Of a DNA stretch of 64,000 bases, positions 11,157 through 23,218 are shown piece by piece. The DNA is from an uncultured Pelagibacteraceae bacterium (lineage in GTDB: Bacteria; Pseudomonadota; Alphaproteobacteria; Pelagibacterales; Pelagibacteraceae): contig CACNEM010000002.1 in assembly GCA_902619495.1 (NCBI GenBank), positions 1 to 64,000 of the forward strand, in the 5' to 3' direction. The stretch's first letter is position 1. Each line of letters starts with the position of its first letter. A program made the position numbers and the translations under genes. The notes under the pieces are model-generated. The model did no database searches, was not told the DNA's origin, and was given only the letters and a program-made list of their open reading frames with translations.

Positions 11157-12500
11157 ATGTCAGAAAAAATTACAGTCCCTACCTTAGGCGAATCGGTAAC
11201 AGAAGCTACAGTATCTAAATGGCTTAAATCACAAGGAGATAAAGTTATAGCTGATGAACCAATAGTTGAGTTAGAAACAGATAAAGTAAATGTAGAGGTC
11301 CCAGCGCCATCAAATGGAGTTCTAGGCAGTATAGCAGTTAAAGAGGGAGAAACAGTGAATGTTGGGTCTTTGTTAGGTACTATAAGTGAAAGCTTAAATA
11401 AAGAAACTAGTAAATCTCAGGATATAAAAAAATATAATCCTCCAAAAAAAGAAGTTAATAAAGAATTTAAATTATTTGACGAAGATCAAACAAAATCAAC
11501 AACCAAAATCAAGAAGCAAGTAATTGAGGAACCTGTATTGAAACTGGAAGAAGAAAGTATTGATATAGATGAGGAACCATTAATATTAGACGAGGTTCAT
11601 AAAGAAAAAAAATTAGAGAAAAAAATAAATCAAGTTAAATCAGAAACTAAAATATCTCCAGCAGCGAGAAAAATGGCAAATGAAGCAAAAGTAAATATTA
11701 ATGAAATTCAAGGAACTGGCAAAAATGGAATAATTTTGAAAGAAGACATAATGAGTCTTATGGGATCTAAACCTTCCCCATCAGAAAGAAAAATAAAGCA
11801 TGGCCCAGAAGAAAGAGTCCGAATGACAAGGTTAAGGCAAACTATTGCTAAAAGACTTAAAGAAGCCCAGGAAAACGCAGCAATGCTTACAACATTTAAT
11901 GAAGTGGACATGAGTGAGATTATCTCAATGAGAAACCAGTATAAAGATGAATTTCAGAAGAAGTATGGAGTTAAACTTGGTTTTATGTCTTTCTTTGTAA
12001 AAGCATGTGTAATTGGTTTAAAAAATTATCCTGCGATAAATGCAGAAATTCAAGGAGACGAAATAGTATATAAAAATTATTACAATATAAGTATAGCAGT
12101 AGGCACTGACAGGGGACTTGTTGTACCAGTCTTAAGAGAAACAGATGTGATGTCTTTTGCGGATATTGAAAAAAACATCGGAGATTTAGGACAAAAGGCT
12201 AAGGATGGAAAAATCACTATTGAAGACTTACAAGGAGGTACTTTTACAATTACAAATGGAGGCATCTATGGATCTATGCTTTCCACACCAATTTTAAATC
12301 CACCTCAGTCAGCTGTGCTTGGTATGCATAATATAGTTCAAAGACCAGTTGTGGTAGATGGTGGTATTGAAGCAAGGCAGGTGATGTACTTAGCATTATC
12401 TTATGATCACAGGATTATCGATGGCAAAGAAGCAGTTTCTTTTCTTAAAATTGTGAAAGAGTCACTCGAACAACCTAAAAGACTATTTTTAAATATTTAA
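11157..12500 (+). CDS. sucB: 2-oxoglutarate dehydrogenase E2, dihydrolipoyl succinyltransferase
   Basis: SucB forms the core of the 2-oxoglutarate dehydrogenase complex. The order of domains is one lipoyl domain (about 1-75; lipoyl Lys43 in [12 protein letters not shown]), a long charged linker (about 80-160), a peripheral subunit-binding domain ([14 protein letters not shown], about 165-200), and the acyltransferase core with [16 protein letters not shown] near the C-terminus. [16 protein letters not shown] and TDKVNVEVP are typical of succinyl-type E2, different from the DKSSVE type in AceF here. It abuts sucA and is 2 bases from lpd. Confidence 0.97.
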   Translation: MSEKITVPTLGESVTEATVSKWLKSQGDKVIADEPIVELETDKVNVEVPAPSNGVLGSIAVKEGETVNVGSLLGTISESLNKETSKSQDIKKYNPPKKEVNKEFKLFDEDQTKSTTKIKKQVIEEPVLKLEEESIDIDEEPLILDEVHKEKKLEKKINQVKSETKISPAARKMANEAKVNINEIQGTGKNGIILKEDIMSLMGSKPSPSERKIKHGPEERVRMTRLRQTIAKRLKEAQENAAMLTTFNEVDMSEIISMRNQYKDEFQKKYGVKLGFMSFFVKACVIGLKNYPAINAEIQGDEIVYKNYYNISIAVGTDRGLVVPVLRETDVMSFADIEKNIGDLGQKAKDGKITIEDLQGGTFTITNGGIYGSMLSTPILNPPQSAVLGMHNIVQRPVVVDGGIEARQVMYLALSYDHRIIDGKEAVSFLKIVKESLEQPKRLFLNI

Positions 12501-12502
12501 CC

Positions 12503-13903
12503 ATGGAAAATTTCGATTTAATAGTAATTGGTGGAGGACCTGGAGGTTATGTTTGCGCAATTAGAGCTGCACAACTTGGATTGAAAACAGCTTGCGTAGA
12601 GTCAAGAGGTGCTTTAGGAGGCACGTGTTTAAATGTTGGCTGCATTCCTTCAAAAAGCTTATTAAACTTATCTGAAAATTTCCATAAAGCTAAAAAAAAT
12701 TTTAATCAACAAGGAATTGAAATTGAAGGGATCAAACTTAATATCGATAAGATGATGTCTAACAAAAATAAATCTATTCAAGTGCTTACAAAAGGCGTAG
12801 AATTTTTATTCAAAAAAAATAAAGTTTCATACATAAGAGGAAAAGGGGTACTATTTTCTAAGAATGATGTAATGGTTTATGAAAACAATAAAAAAACCAA
12901 CTATAAAACAAAAAATATTGTTATCGCTACAGGTTCAGAAGTAACTTCTATACCTGGAATAGAAATAGATGAAAAAAATATCATTTCTTCTACTGGAGCA
13001 TTATCACTGAAAAAAGTTCCAGAGAAATTAGCTGTAATAGGTGGTGGATATATAGGCCTTGAAATGGGTTCTGTTTGGTCCAGACTCGGCTCTGAAGTAA
13101 CTGTTATAGAATATCTTGATCATATTACGCCTGGAATGGATAGAGAAATATCAAATGAATTTAAAAAGATTTTAACTAAACAAGGAATAAATTTCAAAAT
13201 GGGAACAAAAGTAAACTCTGTAAAAAATAATGGTCTTAAAGTACTTATAAATTACACAGACATTAAAAGTTCAAAGGACGAAACAAAAGAATTTGACAAA
13301 GTATTAGTTTCAGTTGGCAGAAAACCTTATACAGAAGGTTTGAATTTAGCTAAAGTAGGCATTAAAAAAGATGCCAAAGGAAGAATCGAAGTTAATAAAA
13401 AATTACAAACTTCAATTAAAAATATTTATGCTATTGGCGATGTAATAAAAGGACCAATGTTAGCTCATAAGGCCGAGGAAGAAGGCATAGCAGTTGCTGA
13501 AATTCTAGCAGGGCAAGCAGGTCATGTAAATTATGATGTAATACCAGGAGTTATTTATACATCCCCCGAAGTAGCTACAGTTGGAAAGACTGAAGAGCAA
13601 TTAAAAGAATCTAATAGATCCTTTAAAGTTGGAAAATTCCCTTTTTTAGCAAACTCCAGAGCAAAGGTTAATAATGAGACAGAAGGGTTTGTAAAGATTT
13701 TAGCAGATAGTAAAACTGATAAAGTTTTAGGGGTACATATTATTGGCCCGCACTGTGGAGATATGATTGCGGAAATGGCATTAGCTATGGAATTTGGAGC
13801 AAGTGCTGAGGATATAGCTAGAACTTGCCACGCCCATCCTACGCATACTGAGGCAATAAAAGAAGCTGCATTAGCTGTTGATAAAAGACCAATTCATTTT
13901 TAA
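12503..13903 (+). CDS. lpdA: Dihydrolipoyl dehydrogenase (E3)
   Basis: This flavoprotein reoxidises dihydrolipoyl groups with NAD. The 466-residue protein has the FAD motif GGGPGGYVCAIRAAQLG (about 10-26), the redox disulfide Cys42/Cys47 in GGTCLNVGCIPSK, a second NAD motif GGGYIGLEMGSVW and the C-terminal active-site CHAHPTHTEA. It is the last gene of the suc operon. No second lpd lies beside aceE-aceF at 55.8-60.0 kb, so this enzyme probably serves both complexes, and also glycine cleavage if present; that is inference. Confidence 0.97.
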   Translation: MENFDLIVIGGGPGGYVCAIRAAQLGLKTACVESRGALGGTCLNVGCIPSKSLLNLSENFHKAKKNFNQQGIEIEGIKLNIDKMMSNKNKSIQVLTKGVEFLFKKNKVSYIRGKGVLFSKNDVMVYENNKKTNYKTKNIVIATGSEVTSIPGIEIDEKNIISSTGALSLKKVPEKLAVIGGGYIGLEMGSVWSRLGSEVTVIEYLDHITPGMDREISNEFKKILTKQGINFKMGTKVNSVKNNGLKVLINYTDIKSSKDETKEFDKVLVSVGRKPYTEGLNLAKVGIKKDAKGRIEVNKKLQTSIKNIYAIGDVIKGPMLAHKAEEEGIAVAEILAGQAGHVNYDVIPGVIYTSPEVATVGKTEEQLKESNRSFKVGKFPFLANSRAKVNNETEGFVKILADSKTDKVLGVHIIGPHCGDMIAEMALAMEFGASAEDIARTCHAHPTHTEAIKEAALAVDKRPIHF

Positions 13904-13931
13904 TTAAGATAAATTCTAATACTATTGATTT

Positions 13932-15875
13932 ATGAAAGCACAAGTACTGTTGCCTAAGGTATTTAACTTTCCATTTACCTATAACTCAAAAAATGAGAGT
14001 AAAATTGGAAATTTGGTAGAGGTCCCTTTTGGTTCAAAGAGTGAAATTGGAGTGATTTGGAAAAATAATTTCTTAGAGCCAAAAGATATTAAGATTAAAG
14101 ATATTGCGAAGAAAACAGAATATTCAATTGATATAAAACTAATTAATTTTATTGAATGGTTTTCATCTTACAATATGGTTCCAATCGGTCTTGTGCTTAA
14201 AATGGTAATAGGAGGCACAAATAAATACATTAAAATCAAAGACAAGATTATAGAAGTAAAAAAAACAAAAAAAAAATCTTTTAAGTTAAATGCTGAACAA
14301 GTTGAGGCTCTTAAATTTCTTGAAAAGGTAAATGGTAAATTTGATGTGTCAGTATTACAAGGAACTACTGGATCAGGAAAAACTTTAGTTTATTTTGAAC
14401 GTATTAAGAAAATAATTGAAAAAAAAGAACAAGCTTTAGTTTTATTACCAGAAATTTTTTTAACAAATGATTTTAAATCAAGATTTGAAGATTTTTTTGG
14501 TTTTGAACCTGCAATCTGGCATTCAAAAATAACACCAAAACAAAAAAGAATTATTTGGAAAGGAATAATGAATAATAAGATAAGAATTTTAGTCGGAGCA
14601 AGATCAGCCTTGCTTTTGCCTTTTAAAAAACTTGGTATAATAATTGTCGATGAAGAACATGATACTTCCTATAAACAAGATGAGGGGGTAATTTATAATG
14701 CTAGAGATATGGCTATTTCCAGAGCAAATTTTGAAAAAATACCTATACACTTGGTTTCATCAGTTCCCTCAATAGAAACCTTTAATAATATTCAATTAAA
14801 AAAATATAGGCACATAAAAATAGTTAAAAGGTTTAATGACTACCCACTGCCTGAAACAAAAATAATTAATCTTAATCTGTCAAAAATAAAAAATAAATTT
14901 ATTGACCAAGAGACTGTAAACTTAGTTAATAATTTTCTTAATAATGGTGAACAAGTTTTATTTTTTTTAAATAGAAGAGGTTTTGCACCTTATCTAATTT
15001 GTAAAAAATGCGGAAATAAACAAACTTGTCCAAATTGTTCTTTGTATCTTACTTTTCATAAATTAAAAAATAAAGCCATTTGTCATCATTGTTCTTATGA
15101 AAAAAAAATAAAAACAAAATGTAAACTTAATGGTGATTGTGAATTTGTTATGTATGGTCCAGGAGTAGAAAAAATATACGATGAAGTAAAAGAATTATTC
15201 CCTAATAAAAAAACAAGTATTTTTTCAAGTGATTATTTATCAACAAAAGAAAAAACGAAAAATTTATTTAAAGCAATTAATGAAAAAAAAATTGATATTT
15301 TAGTTGGTACTCAAATGATTTCAAAAGGGTTTAATTTTCCAAAATTAAACTGTATCGTGGTGATCGATGCTGATTTTTCTGGAAGAGGATACGATTTAAG
15401 GACAACAGAAAAAAATATTCAATTATATCATCAGTTAAGTGGAAGAGCTGGTCGTTTCAGTTCTAAATCATTAATAATATATCAAACATTAACACCCAAT
15501 GACCTCACACTTAATGAATTGATAAAAAATAAATCGGAAGATCTACTTAAAAATGAATTATTATTAAGAGAGAAAAATAAACTACCTCCATACAAGAGAC
15601 TAATTGCAATAATAATTTCTTCAAAAAACAGGAGCTCCAGTCTGCAGGGTGCCAGAGAGATTAAAAGTAGATTAAAGCAAATAAATGATCTAGAGATTTT
15701 GGGGCCTGTAGACTCTCCTTTGCTCAAAATTAAAAAAAATTTTAGATCTCGGCTGTTAATTAGGTTTAATAATCAGAGCTTAATGCAAAAAAAAATCACT
15801 AATGTTCTAAATGGGCTTAAAATCTCATCTAAAATAAAACTTACGGTTGATGTTGATCCTATCAACTTTGCTTAA
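13932..15875 (+). CDS. priA: Primosomal protein N', replication restart helicase PriA
   Basis: PriA reloads the replisome at stalled forks. The protein has a short N-terminal DNA-binding domain, a Walker A motif GTTGSGKT (144-151), DEEH box (VDEEHDTSYKQDEG), and helicase motifs to the C-terminus including QLSGRAGRFS. Zinc-binding cysteines are clear in CKKCGNKQTCPNCSLY and CHHCSYEKKIKTKC. At 647 residues it is shorter than the roughly 730 residues of the E. coli enzyme, mainly at the N-terminus, which fits genome streamlining. It lies between lpd and the ATP synthase operon, a common alphaproteobacterial position. Confidence 0.95.
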   Translation: MKAQVLLPKVFNFPFTYNSKNESKIGNLVEVPFGSKSEIGVIWKNNFLEPKDIKIKDIAKKTEYSIDIKLINFIEWFSSYNMVPIGLVLKMVIGGTNKYIKIKDKIIEVKKTKKKSFKLNAEQVEALKFLEKVNGKFDVSVLQGTTGSGKTLVYFERIKKIIEKKEQALVLLPEIFLTNDFKSRFEDFFGFEPAIWHSKITPKQKRIIWKGIMNNKIRILVGARSALLLPFKKLGIIIVDEEHDTSYKQDEGVIYNARDMAISRANFEKIPIHLVSSVPSIETFNNIQLKKYRHIKIVKRFNDYPLPETKIINLNLSKIKNKFIDQETVNLVNNFLNNGEQVLFFLNRRGFAPYLICKKCGNKQTCPNCSLYLTFHKLKNKAICHHCSYEKKIKTKCKLNGDCEFVMYGPGVEKIYDEVKELFPNKKTSIFSSDYLSTKEKTKNLFKAINEKKIDILVGTQMISKGFNFPKLNCIVVIDADFSGRGYDLRTTEKNIQLYHQLSGRAGRFSSKSLIIYQTLTPNDLTLNELIKNKSEDLLKNELLLREKNKLPPYKRLIAIIISSKNRSSSLQGAREIKSRLKQINDLEILGPVDSPLLKIKKNFRSRLLIRFNNQSLMQKKITNVLNGLKISSKIKLTVDVDPINFA

Positions 15876-15883
15876 AATCAAAA

Positions 15884-15912
15884 TTGGCAACTTGATCAAG
15901 TTATACTCTTAT
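15884..15912 (+). promoter_or_regulatory. Candidate promoter of the atpHAGDC operon
   Basis: TTGGCA at 15884-15889 and TCTTAT at 15907-15912 are separated by 17 bases, in the 82-base gap before atpH. The match to the sigma-70 consensus is moderate (5/6 and 4/6). No other pair in the gap reads better. Confidence 0.4.
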
Positions 15913-15957
15913 GGTACGACCTCAACATTATTTCACATTAAATTCTAAAATTTAAAA

Positions 15958-16515
15958 ATGAGTACAAATAAATCTTTCTCGACTGAAACTTCAGAAAGGT
16001 ATTCTCGCGCTTTATTTGAAGTCTCTATAGAGTCTAATGAATTAGATCAGTCGGAAGCTGCAATAAAAAATTTTCTTTTACTTTTAAACTCAAGTTTAGA
16101 TATTAAAAATTTTATTAAAGACCCAACACAAAATATTAGTCAACAAATCAAATTTATTAATATATTAGTGGATAAATTAGATTTTACGAAAAATTTAAAA
16201 AACTTTTTTTTATTGCTTATTGATAAAAGAAGAATTTTTTTTGTAAAAAAAATTTCTGAAAGTTTTTTAGAATTGTGCTTGAAAAAAAGAGGAGAAACAA
16301 AAGCATCGTTGATCTCATCAAAAGAATTATCTCAATTAGAATTAGAAAAAATAAGTAAAGAGCTATCTGAAATCATGGGAGCAACATTAAAATTTGATCT
16401 TAAAGTAGATAAAGAATTAATTGGTGGCTTAAAACTTCAATTAGGAAGTATTATGATTGATACCTCGATTAAAAATAAACTAAAAAAATACGAACAAATT
16501 ATGTTAGAAAAATAA
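15958..16515 (+). CDS. atpH: ATP synthase F1 delta subunit
   Basis: The delta subunit (OSCP homologue) joins the F1 head to the peripheral stalk. The 185-residue protein has an N-terminal helical bundle ([22 protein letters not shown]) and the C-terminal family signature [22 protein letters not shown]. It heads the operon in the order delta-alpha-gamma-beta-epsilon. As in other alphaproteobacteria the F0 genes are not here. Confidence 0.95.
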   Translation: MSTNKSFSTETSERYSRALFEVSIESNELDQSEAAIKNFLLLLNSSLDIKNFIKDPTQNISQQIKFINILVDKLDFTKNLKNFFLLLIDKRRIFFVKKISESFLELCLKKRGETKASLISSKELSQLELEKISKELSEIMGATLKFDLKVDKELIGGLKLQLGSIMIDTSIKNKLKKYEQIMLEK

Positions 16516-16516
16516 A

Positions 16517-18045
16517 ATGACAATAAATCCATCAGAAGTAACAAAATTACTAAAAGAACAGATTAAGAATTTCGGAGAGAAAGCCGAAGTTTCTGAAGTA
16601 GGAAAAGTTTTGTCAGTCGGAGATGGAATTGCCCGGGTATATGGTCTTGACAATGTTCAAGCTGGAGAAATGGTCGAGTTTAATGATGGATCTAAGGGAA
16701 TGGCCCTGAATTTAGAAAATGACAATGTAGGTGTTGTAATTTTTGGTGATGATAGAAATATTAAAGAGGGCGATACTATTAAAAGAACTAATGCCATCGT
16801 AGATGTTCCAGTTGGAAAAGAACTTTTGGGGAGAGTTGTAGACGGTTTGGGAAATCCAATTGATGGAAAAGGTCCGCTTTCAGTCAAAAATAGAAAAAGA
16901 GTTGAAGTGAAAGCGCCTGGTATAATTCCAAGACAATCTGTTAATGAACCTATGCAAACAGGTCTTAAATCAATAGACTCACTAATACCTATAGGCAGAG
17001 GCCAAAGAGAATTAATAATTGGAGATAGACAAACTGGGAAGACAGCTGTAGCAATTGATGCGATAATCAATCAAAAAAAAATCAACGAGTCCTCTGATGA
17101 AAAGAAAAAACTATATTGTGTTTATGTAGCAATTGGTCAAAAACGTTCAACTGTAGCGCAAATAACCAAAACTTTAGAAGAGGCAGGAGCACTAAAATAT
17201 ACAACAATAGTTGCAGCCACGGCATCAGACTCCGCTCCTTTACAATTTTTAGCTCCATATACTGGGTGTACTATTGGAGAGTATTTTAGAGATAATGGTA
17301 TGCATGCATTGATAGTCTATGATGACTTGTCAAAGCAAGCTGTTGCTTATAGACAAATGTCGTTATTATTGAGACGACCACCAGGCAGAGAGGCATATCC
17401 AGGTGACGTATTTTATTTACATAGCAGACTATTAGAGCGGGCAGCAAAACTAAATGAAAAGAGCGGCGGAGGATCATTAACAGCTTTACCTATAATTGAA
17501 ACACAAGCAGGTGATGTTTCGGCATACATACCCACAAATGTAATTTCTATAACTGACGGACAGATATTTTTAGAAACTGAGTTATTCAACCAAGGAATTC
17601 GGCCTGCTGTGAACGTAGGTTTATCCGTATCTAGAGTAGGTTCTGCTGCTCAAACCAAAGCTATGAAAAAAGTGGCTGGATCGATAAAATTAGAATTAGC
17701 CCAATATAGAGAAATGGCTGCTTTTGCACAATTTGGATCAGATTTAGATGCTTCAACTCAACAATTATTAAATCGTGGCGCAAAACTAACTGAACTTTTA
17801 AAACAAGATCAGTACTCTCCGATGACAGTAGCCGAGCAAGTTGTGTCAGTATTTACTGGGGTCAAAGGTCATTTAGATAATATCGAATTAACTAAAATTA
17901 AAAAATTTGAAAGAGATATTTTTGAAAAAATAAAGTCCGAGAAACCCGAAATTATCGATAACATACAGACCTCTGGAAAACTTGAGGAAAGTACAGAAAA
18001 ACTTTTAAACCAAATTATTGAGGATTATAAAAAGAGAGAAAAATA

Positions 18046-18046
<1 letters not shown>
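16517..18046 (+). CDS. atpA: ATP synthase F1 alpha subunit
   Basis: The alpha subunit carries the non-catalytic nucleotide sites of F1. The 509-residue length is normal. The Walker A motif GDRQTGKT is near residue 170, and [18 protein letters not shown] is the alpha/beta signature with the arginine finger region. It starts 1 base after atpH and its stop overlaps the atpG start (TAATG). Confidence 0.98.
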
Positions 18047-20344
<2,298 letters not shown>

Positions 20345-20345
<1 letters not shown>

Positions 20346-20731
20346 TGTCTGAAAAATTTTCAGTTGAAATAATATCACCTGACAAATCAATAATTAAAAC
20401 AAATGCTATTGAGGTTATCATTCCATCATATGAAGGCGAAATGGGAATTCTAAAAGATCACATTCCACTAATAACTTTCCTAAGGCCTGGATTCGTCAGA
20501 ATCAAATCTGAAATAGATAAAGAATTTTTTGTTGAAGATGGAACGGTAGAATTCGCTGAAAATAATCTTTTGATTTTGACTTCAACAGCAAAAGATCTGT
20601 CAGAAATGAAAAAAAGTTCGATAGACTCAATTATAACCGAGGCTGAAAAAAAAATTAGTGGAGACAATATCACAGATAAAGAAAAATATTTATTGTCTTA
20701 TAAGATAGACACTTTAAAAAAAATTAACTGA
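20345..20731 (+). CDS. atpC: ATP synthase F1 epsilon subunit
   Basis: Epsilon binds the lower end of gamma and can inhibit ATP hydrolysis. The 128-residue protein has the N-terminal beta-sandwich start FSVEIISPDKSIIKTNAIEV and PSYEGEMGILKDHIPLIT, then a C-terminal helical part. The end of the gene overlaps the end of rppH on the other strand by 8 bases (20724-20731), so there is no room for an ordinary terminator between the two operons. Confidence 0.95.
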
Positions 20732-21194
20732 TCAACTTTTTTATATACTTTGATAATTCTAAATACATTTCTTTTTTGAATTCTACTATAACATAAGGTA
20801 GTTTTTCTGGCGAAATCCACTTCCACTCAATAAATTCAGGATTTTTAGTTTTTAGATTTATTTCTTTCTCCTCTCCGGTGAATCTTGCAATGAACCATTT
20901 TTGTCTCTGACCTCTAAACTTTCCTTTCCAAATAATCCCAATTAAACTAGAGGGAAGTTCATACTCAAAAAATCCCTCTATTTCTCTCAAAATTACTATG
21001 TTTTTTATACTTGTTTCTTCCAAAAGCTCTCTTTGCATTGCTGAAAGATAATCCTCTCCTTTATTGACGCCGCCTTGAGGCATTTGCCATTTGTCTATCG
21101 GATTATCTTTTCTTTTACCAACAAAAACTTTATTTTTTTTATTGAGTATTATAGCCCCTACACCTTTGCGCATAGGCAGTTTATCTTTTTCCAT
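20724..21194 (-). CDS. rppH: Nudix hydrolase, RNA 5'-pyrophosphohydrolase type
   Basis: RppH removes pyrophosphate from the 5' end of mRNA and so starts decay; related alphaproteobacterial enzymes (IalA) also cleave dinucleoside polyphosphates. The 156-residue protein contains the Nudix box GGVNKGEDYLSAMQRELLEE at 41-60 and the RppH-type start RKGVGAIILN. It follows the S41 protease gene with one base between, in the alphaproteobacterial order rsfS-ctpA-rppH. Confidence 0.9.
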   Translation of the reverse strand: MEKDKLPMRKGVGAIILNKKNKVFVGKRKDNPIDKWQMPQGGVNKGEDYLSAMQRELLEETSIKNIVILREIEGFFEYELPSSLIGIIWKGKFRGQRQKWFIARFTGEEKEINLKTKNPEFIEWKWISPEKLPYVIVEFKKEMYLELSKYIKKLIS

Positions 21195-21195
21195 A

Positions 21196-22332
21196 TTAAG
21201 AACTAAAAAGTTTTATAGCGTAATTTAATTGATTATCATTATCAGTATTTATTAAGAAATCTTCACCTTCTTCTTCTACAAGTATATCCGGTGTAACACC
21301 TACCTCTGAAATTGACTTACCAGAGGGAAGATAATATTTTGAAATTGTTAGTCGCATACCACCTCCATTTTTTAAAGGTATTATTGACTGAACAGAACCT
21401 TTACCATAAGAATTTTCTCCTAAAATTATTGCTCTCTTATGATCCTTTAAAGCACCGGCAAAAATTTCTGATGCTGAAGCAGACCCATTATTTATCAAAA
21501 CCACTATTGGTTTGCCTTTAATTTCATCTCCTTTTCTCGCAAAAAACTTTCGTGTTTCAGAAATTTTTCTTCCTTTTGTTGATACTATTTCACCATCGTT
21601 TAAAAAAAAATCTGTGATATTTATTGCTTGTGTTAGTAATCCTCCAGGATTATTTCTAAGATCAAGCACATAGCCTTTTATTTTTGACTTTGTTTCTAAA
21701 TTTTTTACAGATTTTAAAAATTGTTTATCACTATTTTCGTTAAACGATTTTAATCTTATATAGCCTAAATTTTTTTCTTTTCCGATTATTTTAGAATTTA
21801 CAGAACGAACCTGAATTATTTTCCGCATAATTCTAAATTCTAGTGGTTTTTTTACGTTTTTTCTTCTAATAGTTAAATCAATTGAGGTTCCAACTGGGCC
21901 TCTCATTAATTTAACTGCTTCTAATAAAGATTTACCTTGAACTTGTTCGCTACCAATTTTAACTATGTAATCACCTGCTTTGATACCAGCTTTAGCAGCT
22001 GGTGTATCATCGATTGGAGATATAACTTTAACAACACCTGCTTCCATGCCTATTTCTATTCCCAAACCTCCAAATTCACCTTTAGTATCCGTTTGCATTT
22101 CTTTAAAGAGTTCAGGACTCATATAGGCCGAATATGGATCAAGGGATTGAAGCACCCCATTAATGGCAGAGTCCATCACTTCTGATTGATTTATTTCGTC
22201 AACATATTCTTTCTTGATATTTTCTAATACTTCGCTAAAGAGATCAATTTTTTCATAAAGATCATTTTTTGAGAAGGCTACTGATGACGAGTACATAAAA
22301 AAAAATAAACTAATAATTATTTTATTTTTCAT
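21196..22332 (-). CDS. ctpA: Carboxy-terminal processing protease, S41 family
   Basis: A periplasmic serine protease that trims C-termini of exported proteins. It has an N-terminal signal or anchor (about 1-20, IIISLFFFMYSSSVAF), a PDZ domain (about 85-160, with GGLGIEIGMEAG and GIKAGDYIVKI), and the S41 catalytic region with GSASASEI (283-290, nucleophilic serine) and Lys311 in GENSYGKGSVQ, the Ser-Lys dyad. The 378 residues are a little short for the family. It overlaps rsfS by 4 bases (ATGA), implying coupled translation. Confidence 0.93.
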   Translation of the reverse strand: MKNKIIISLFFFMYSSSVAFSKNDLYEKIDLFSEVLENIKKEYVDEINQSEVMDSAINGVLQSLDPYSAYMSPELFKEMQTDTKGEFGGLGIEIGMEAGVVKVISPIDDTPAAKAGIKAGDYIVKIGSEQVQGKSLLEAVKLMRGPVGTSIDLTIRRKNVKKPLEFRIMRKIIQVRSVNSKIIGKEKNLGYIRLKSFNENSDKQFLKSVKNLETKSKIKGYVLDLRNNPGGLLTQAINITDFFLNDGEIVSTKGRKISETRKFFARKGDEIKGKPIVVLINNGSASASEIFAGALKDHKRAIILGENSYGKGSVQSIIPLKNGGGMRLTISKYYLPSGKSISEVGVTPDILVEEEGEDFLINTDNDNQLNYAIKLFSS

Positions 22333-22679
22333 ATTAAAGCCTTTTCTTTTGGAATTTCCTCAGACCACATTTTTTCTAAATCATAAAACTCTCTTTTTTC
22401 CGGGTGAAAAATATGAACTATTACATCTTGAGTATCAACTAATTTCCAATCATTGCTATCCTTCCCCTCAATACGACAATTGTCTATTCCTAATTTTTTT
22501 AATTGAGCTACAAGAATTTCAGATAATGCTTGTAAATGTCTAGAAGATGTCCCAGAAGCTATAACCATATAATCTGCAATGTACGATTTATTTTTTAGGT
22601 CAATGCAAGTTATATTTTGAGCTTTATTATCATCTAATATTTTTTCAATATTATTTTTAATATCAATAATTCCCATCAA
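22329..22679 (-). CDS. rsfS: Ribosomal silencing factor RsfS (Iojap family)
   Basis: RsfS binds ribosomal protein uL14 and blocks subunit joining when nutrients are scarce. The 116-residue protein has the family core DLKNKSYIADYMVIASGTSSRH (first part DLKNKSYIADYMVIASG) and EGKDSNDWKLVDTQDVIVHIF. It overlaps nadD upstream and ctpA downstream by 4 bases each. nadD-rsfS pairing is widespread in bacteria. Confidence 0.94.
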   Translation of the reverse strand: MMGIIDIKNNIEKILDDNKAQNITCIDLKNKSYIADYMVIASGTSSRHLQALSEILVAQLKKLGIDNCRIEGKDSNDWKLVDTQDVIVHIFHPEKREFYDLEKMWSEEIPKEKALI

Positions 22680-23218
22680 ATACTCAATTTTGTATGATTT
22701 TTTAGTTGCGTGGAAGATATAGAAATTGGTTTATTTTTTATAAAGATAATTTTATTTTTAAATTTTTTAACCACAATTGATTTCATTCCTTTTCTATCAT
22801 ATCCTTTTCTAGAAAAAACTATTAATTTTACTAATTTTACTATTTTTTTCCAGTTTTTCCACTTGTGAAATCGTATTAGATTATCAGAACCAATTAAAAA
22901 GTAGATATTTTTAATTTTCTTCTTTTTTATAAAATAATTTATTACATCAATAACTCTGATGGATTTAATAATATTATCTATATAAATTATTTTAATTTTC
23001 TTTTGAGCTTTGGTTAATTTTTTCGCAAATTTAATTCTTTCGGCTAAAGGATAAAAAGCTTTATTTTTGAAAGGATTTTTTTTTGTAACAACCCAATAAA
23101 TTTTACTCAATTTCAATTTATTTATAGCAATTTTTGATATACCTAAATGCCCTATATGAGCTGGATCAAAACTGCCACCTAATAAACCAACATTTTTTTT
23201 TTGGATAATTGCCATCAA
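22676..23218 (-). CDS. nadD: Nicotinate-nucleotide adenylyltransferase
   Basis: NadD makes deamido-NAD from nicotinate mononucleotide and ATP. The nucleotidyltransferase motif GGSFDPAHIGHLGI (about 14-27) and the C-terminal ISSTQLKN are clear. It is 180 residues, a compact version. It begins directly after proA, in the order proB-proA-nadD-rsfS shared with other alphaproteobacteria. Confidence 0.93.
   Translation of the reverse strand: MMAIIQKKNVGLLGGSFDPAHIGHLGISKIAINKLKLSKIYWVVTKKNPFKNKAFYPLAERIKFAKKLTKAQKKIKIIYIDNIIKSIRVIDVINYFIKKKKIKNIYFLIGSDNLIRFHKWKNWKKIVKLVKLIVFSRKGYDRKGMKSIVVKKFKNKIIFIKNKPISISSTQLKNHTKLSI

Noticed and set aside
16657-17070. 137-codon open frame antisense to atpA
   Set aside because: Follows from codon bias of atpA on the other strand; composition rich in Ser/Pro/Ile with no motif.
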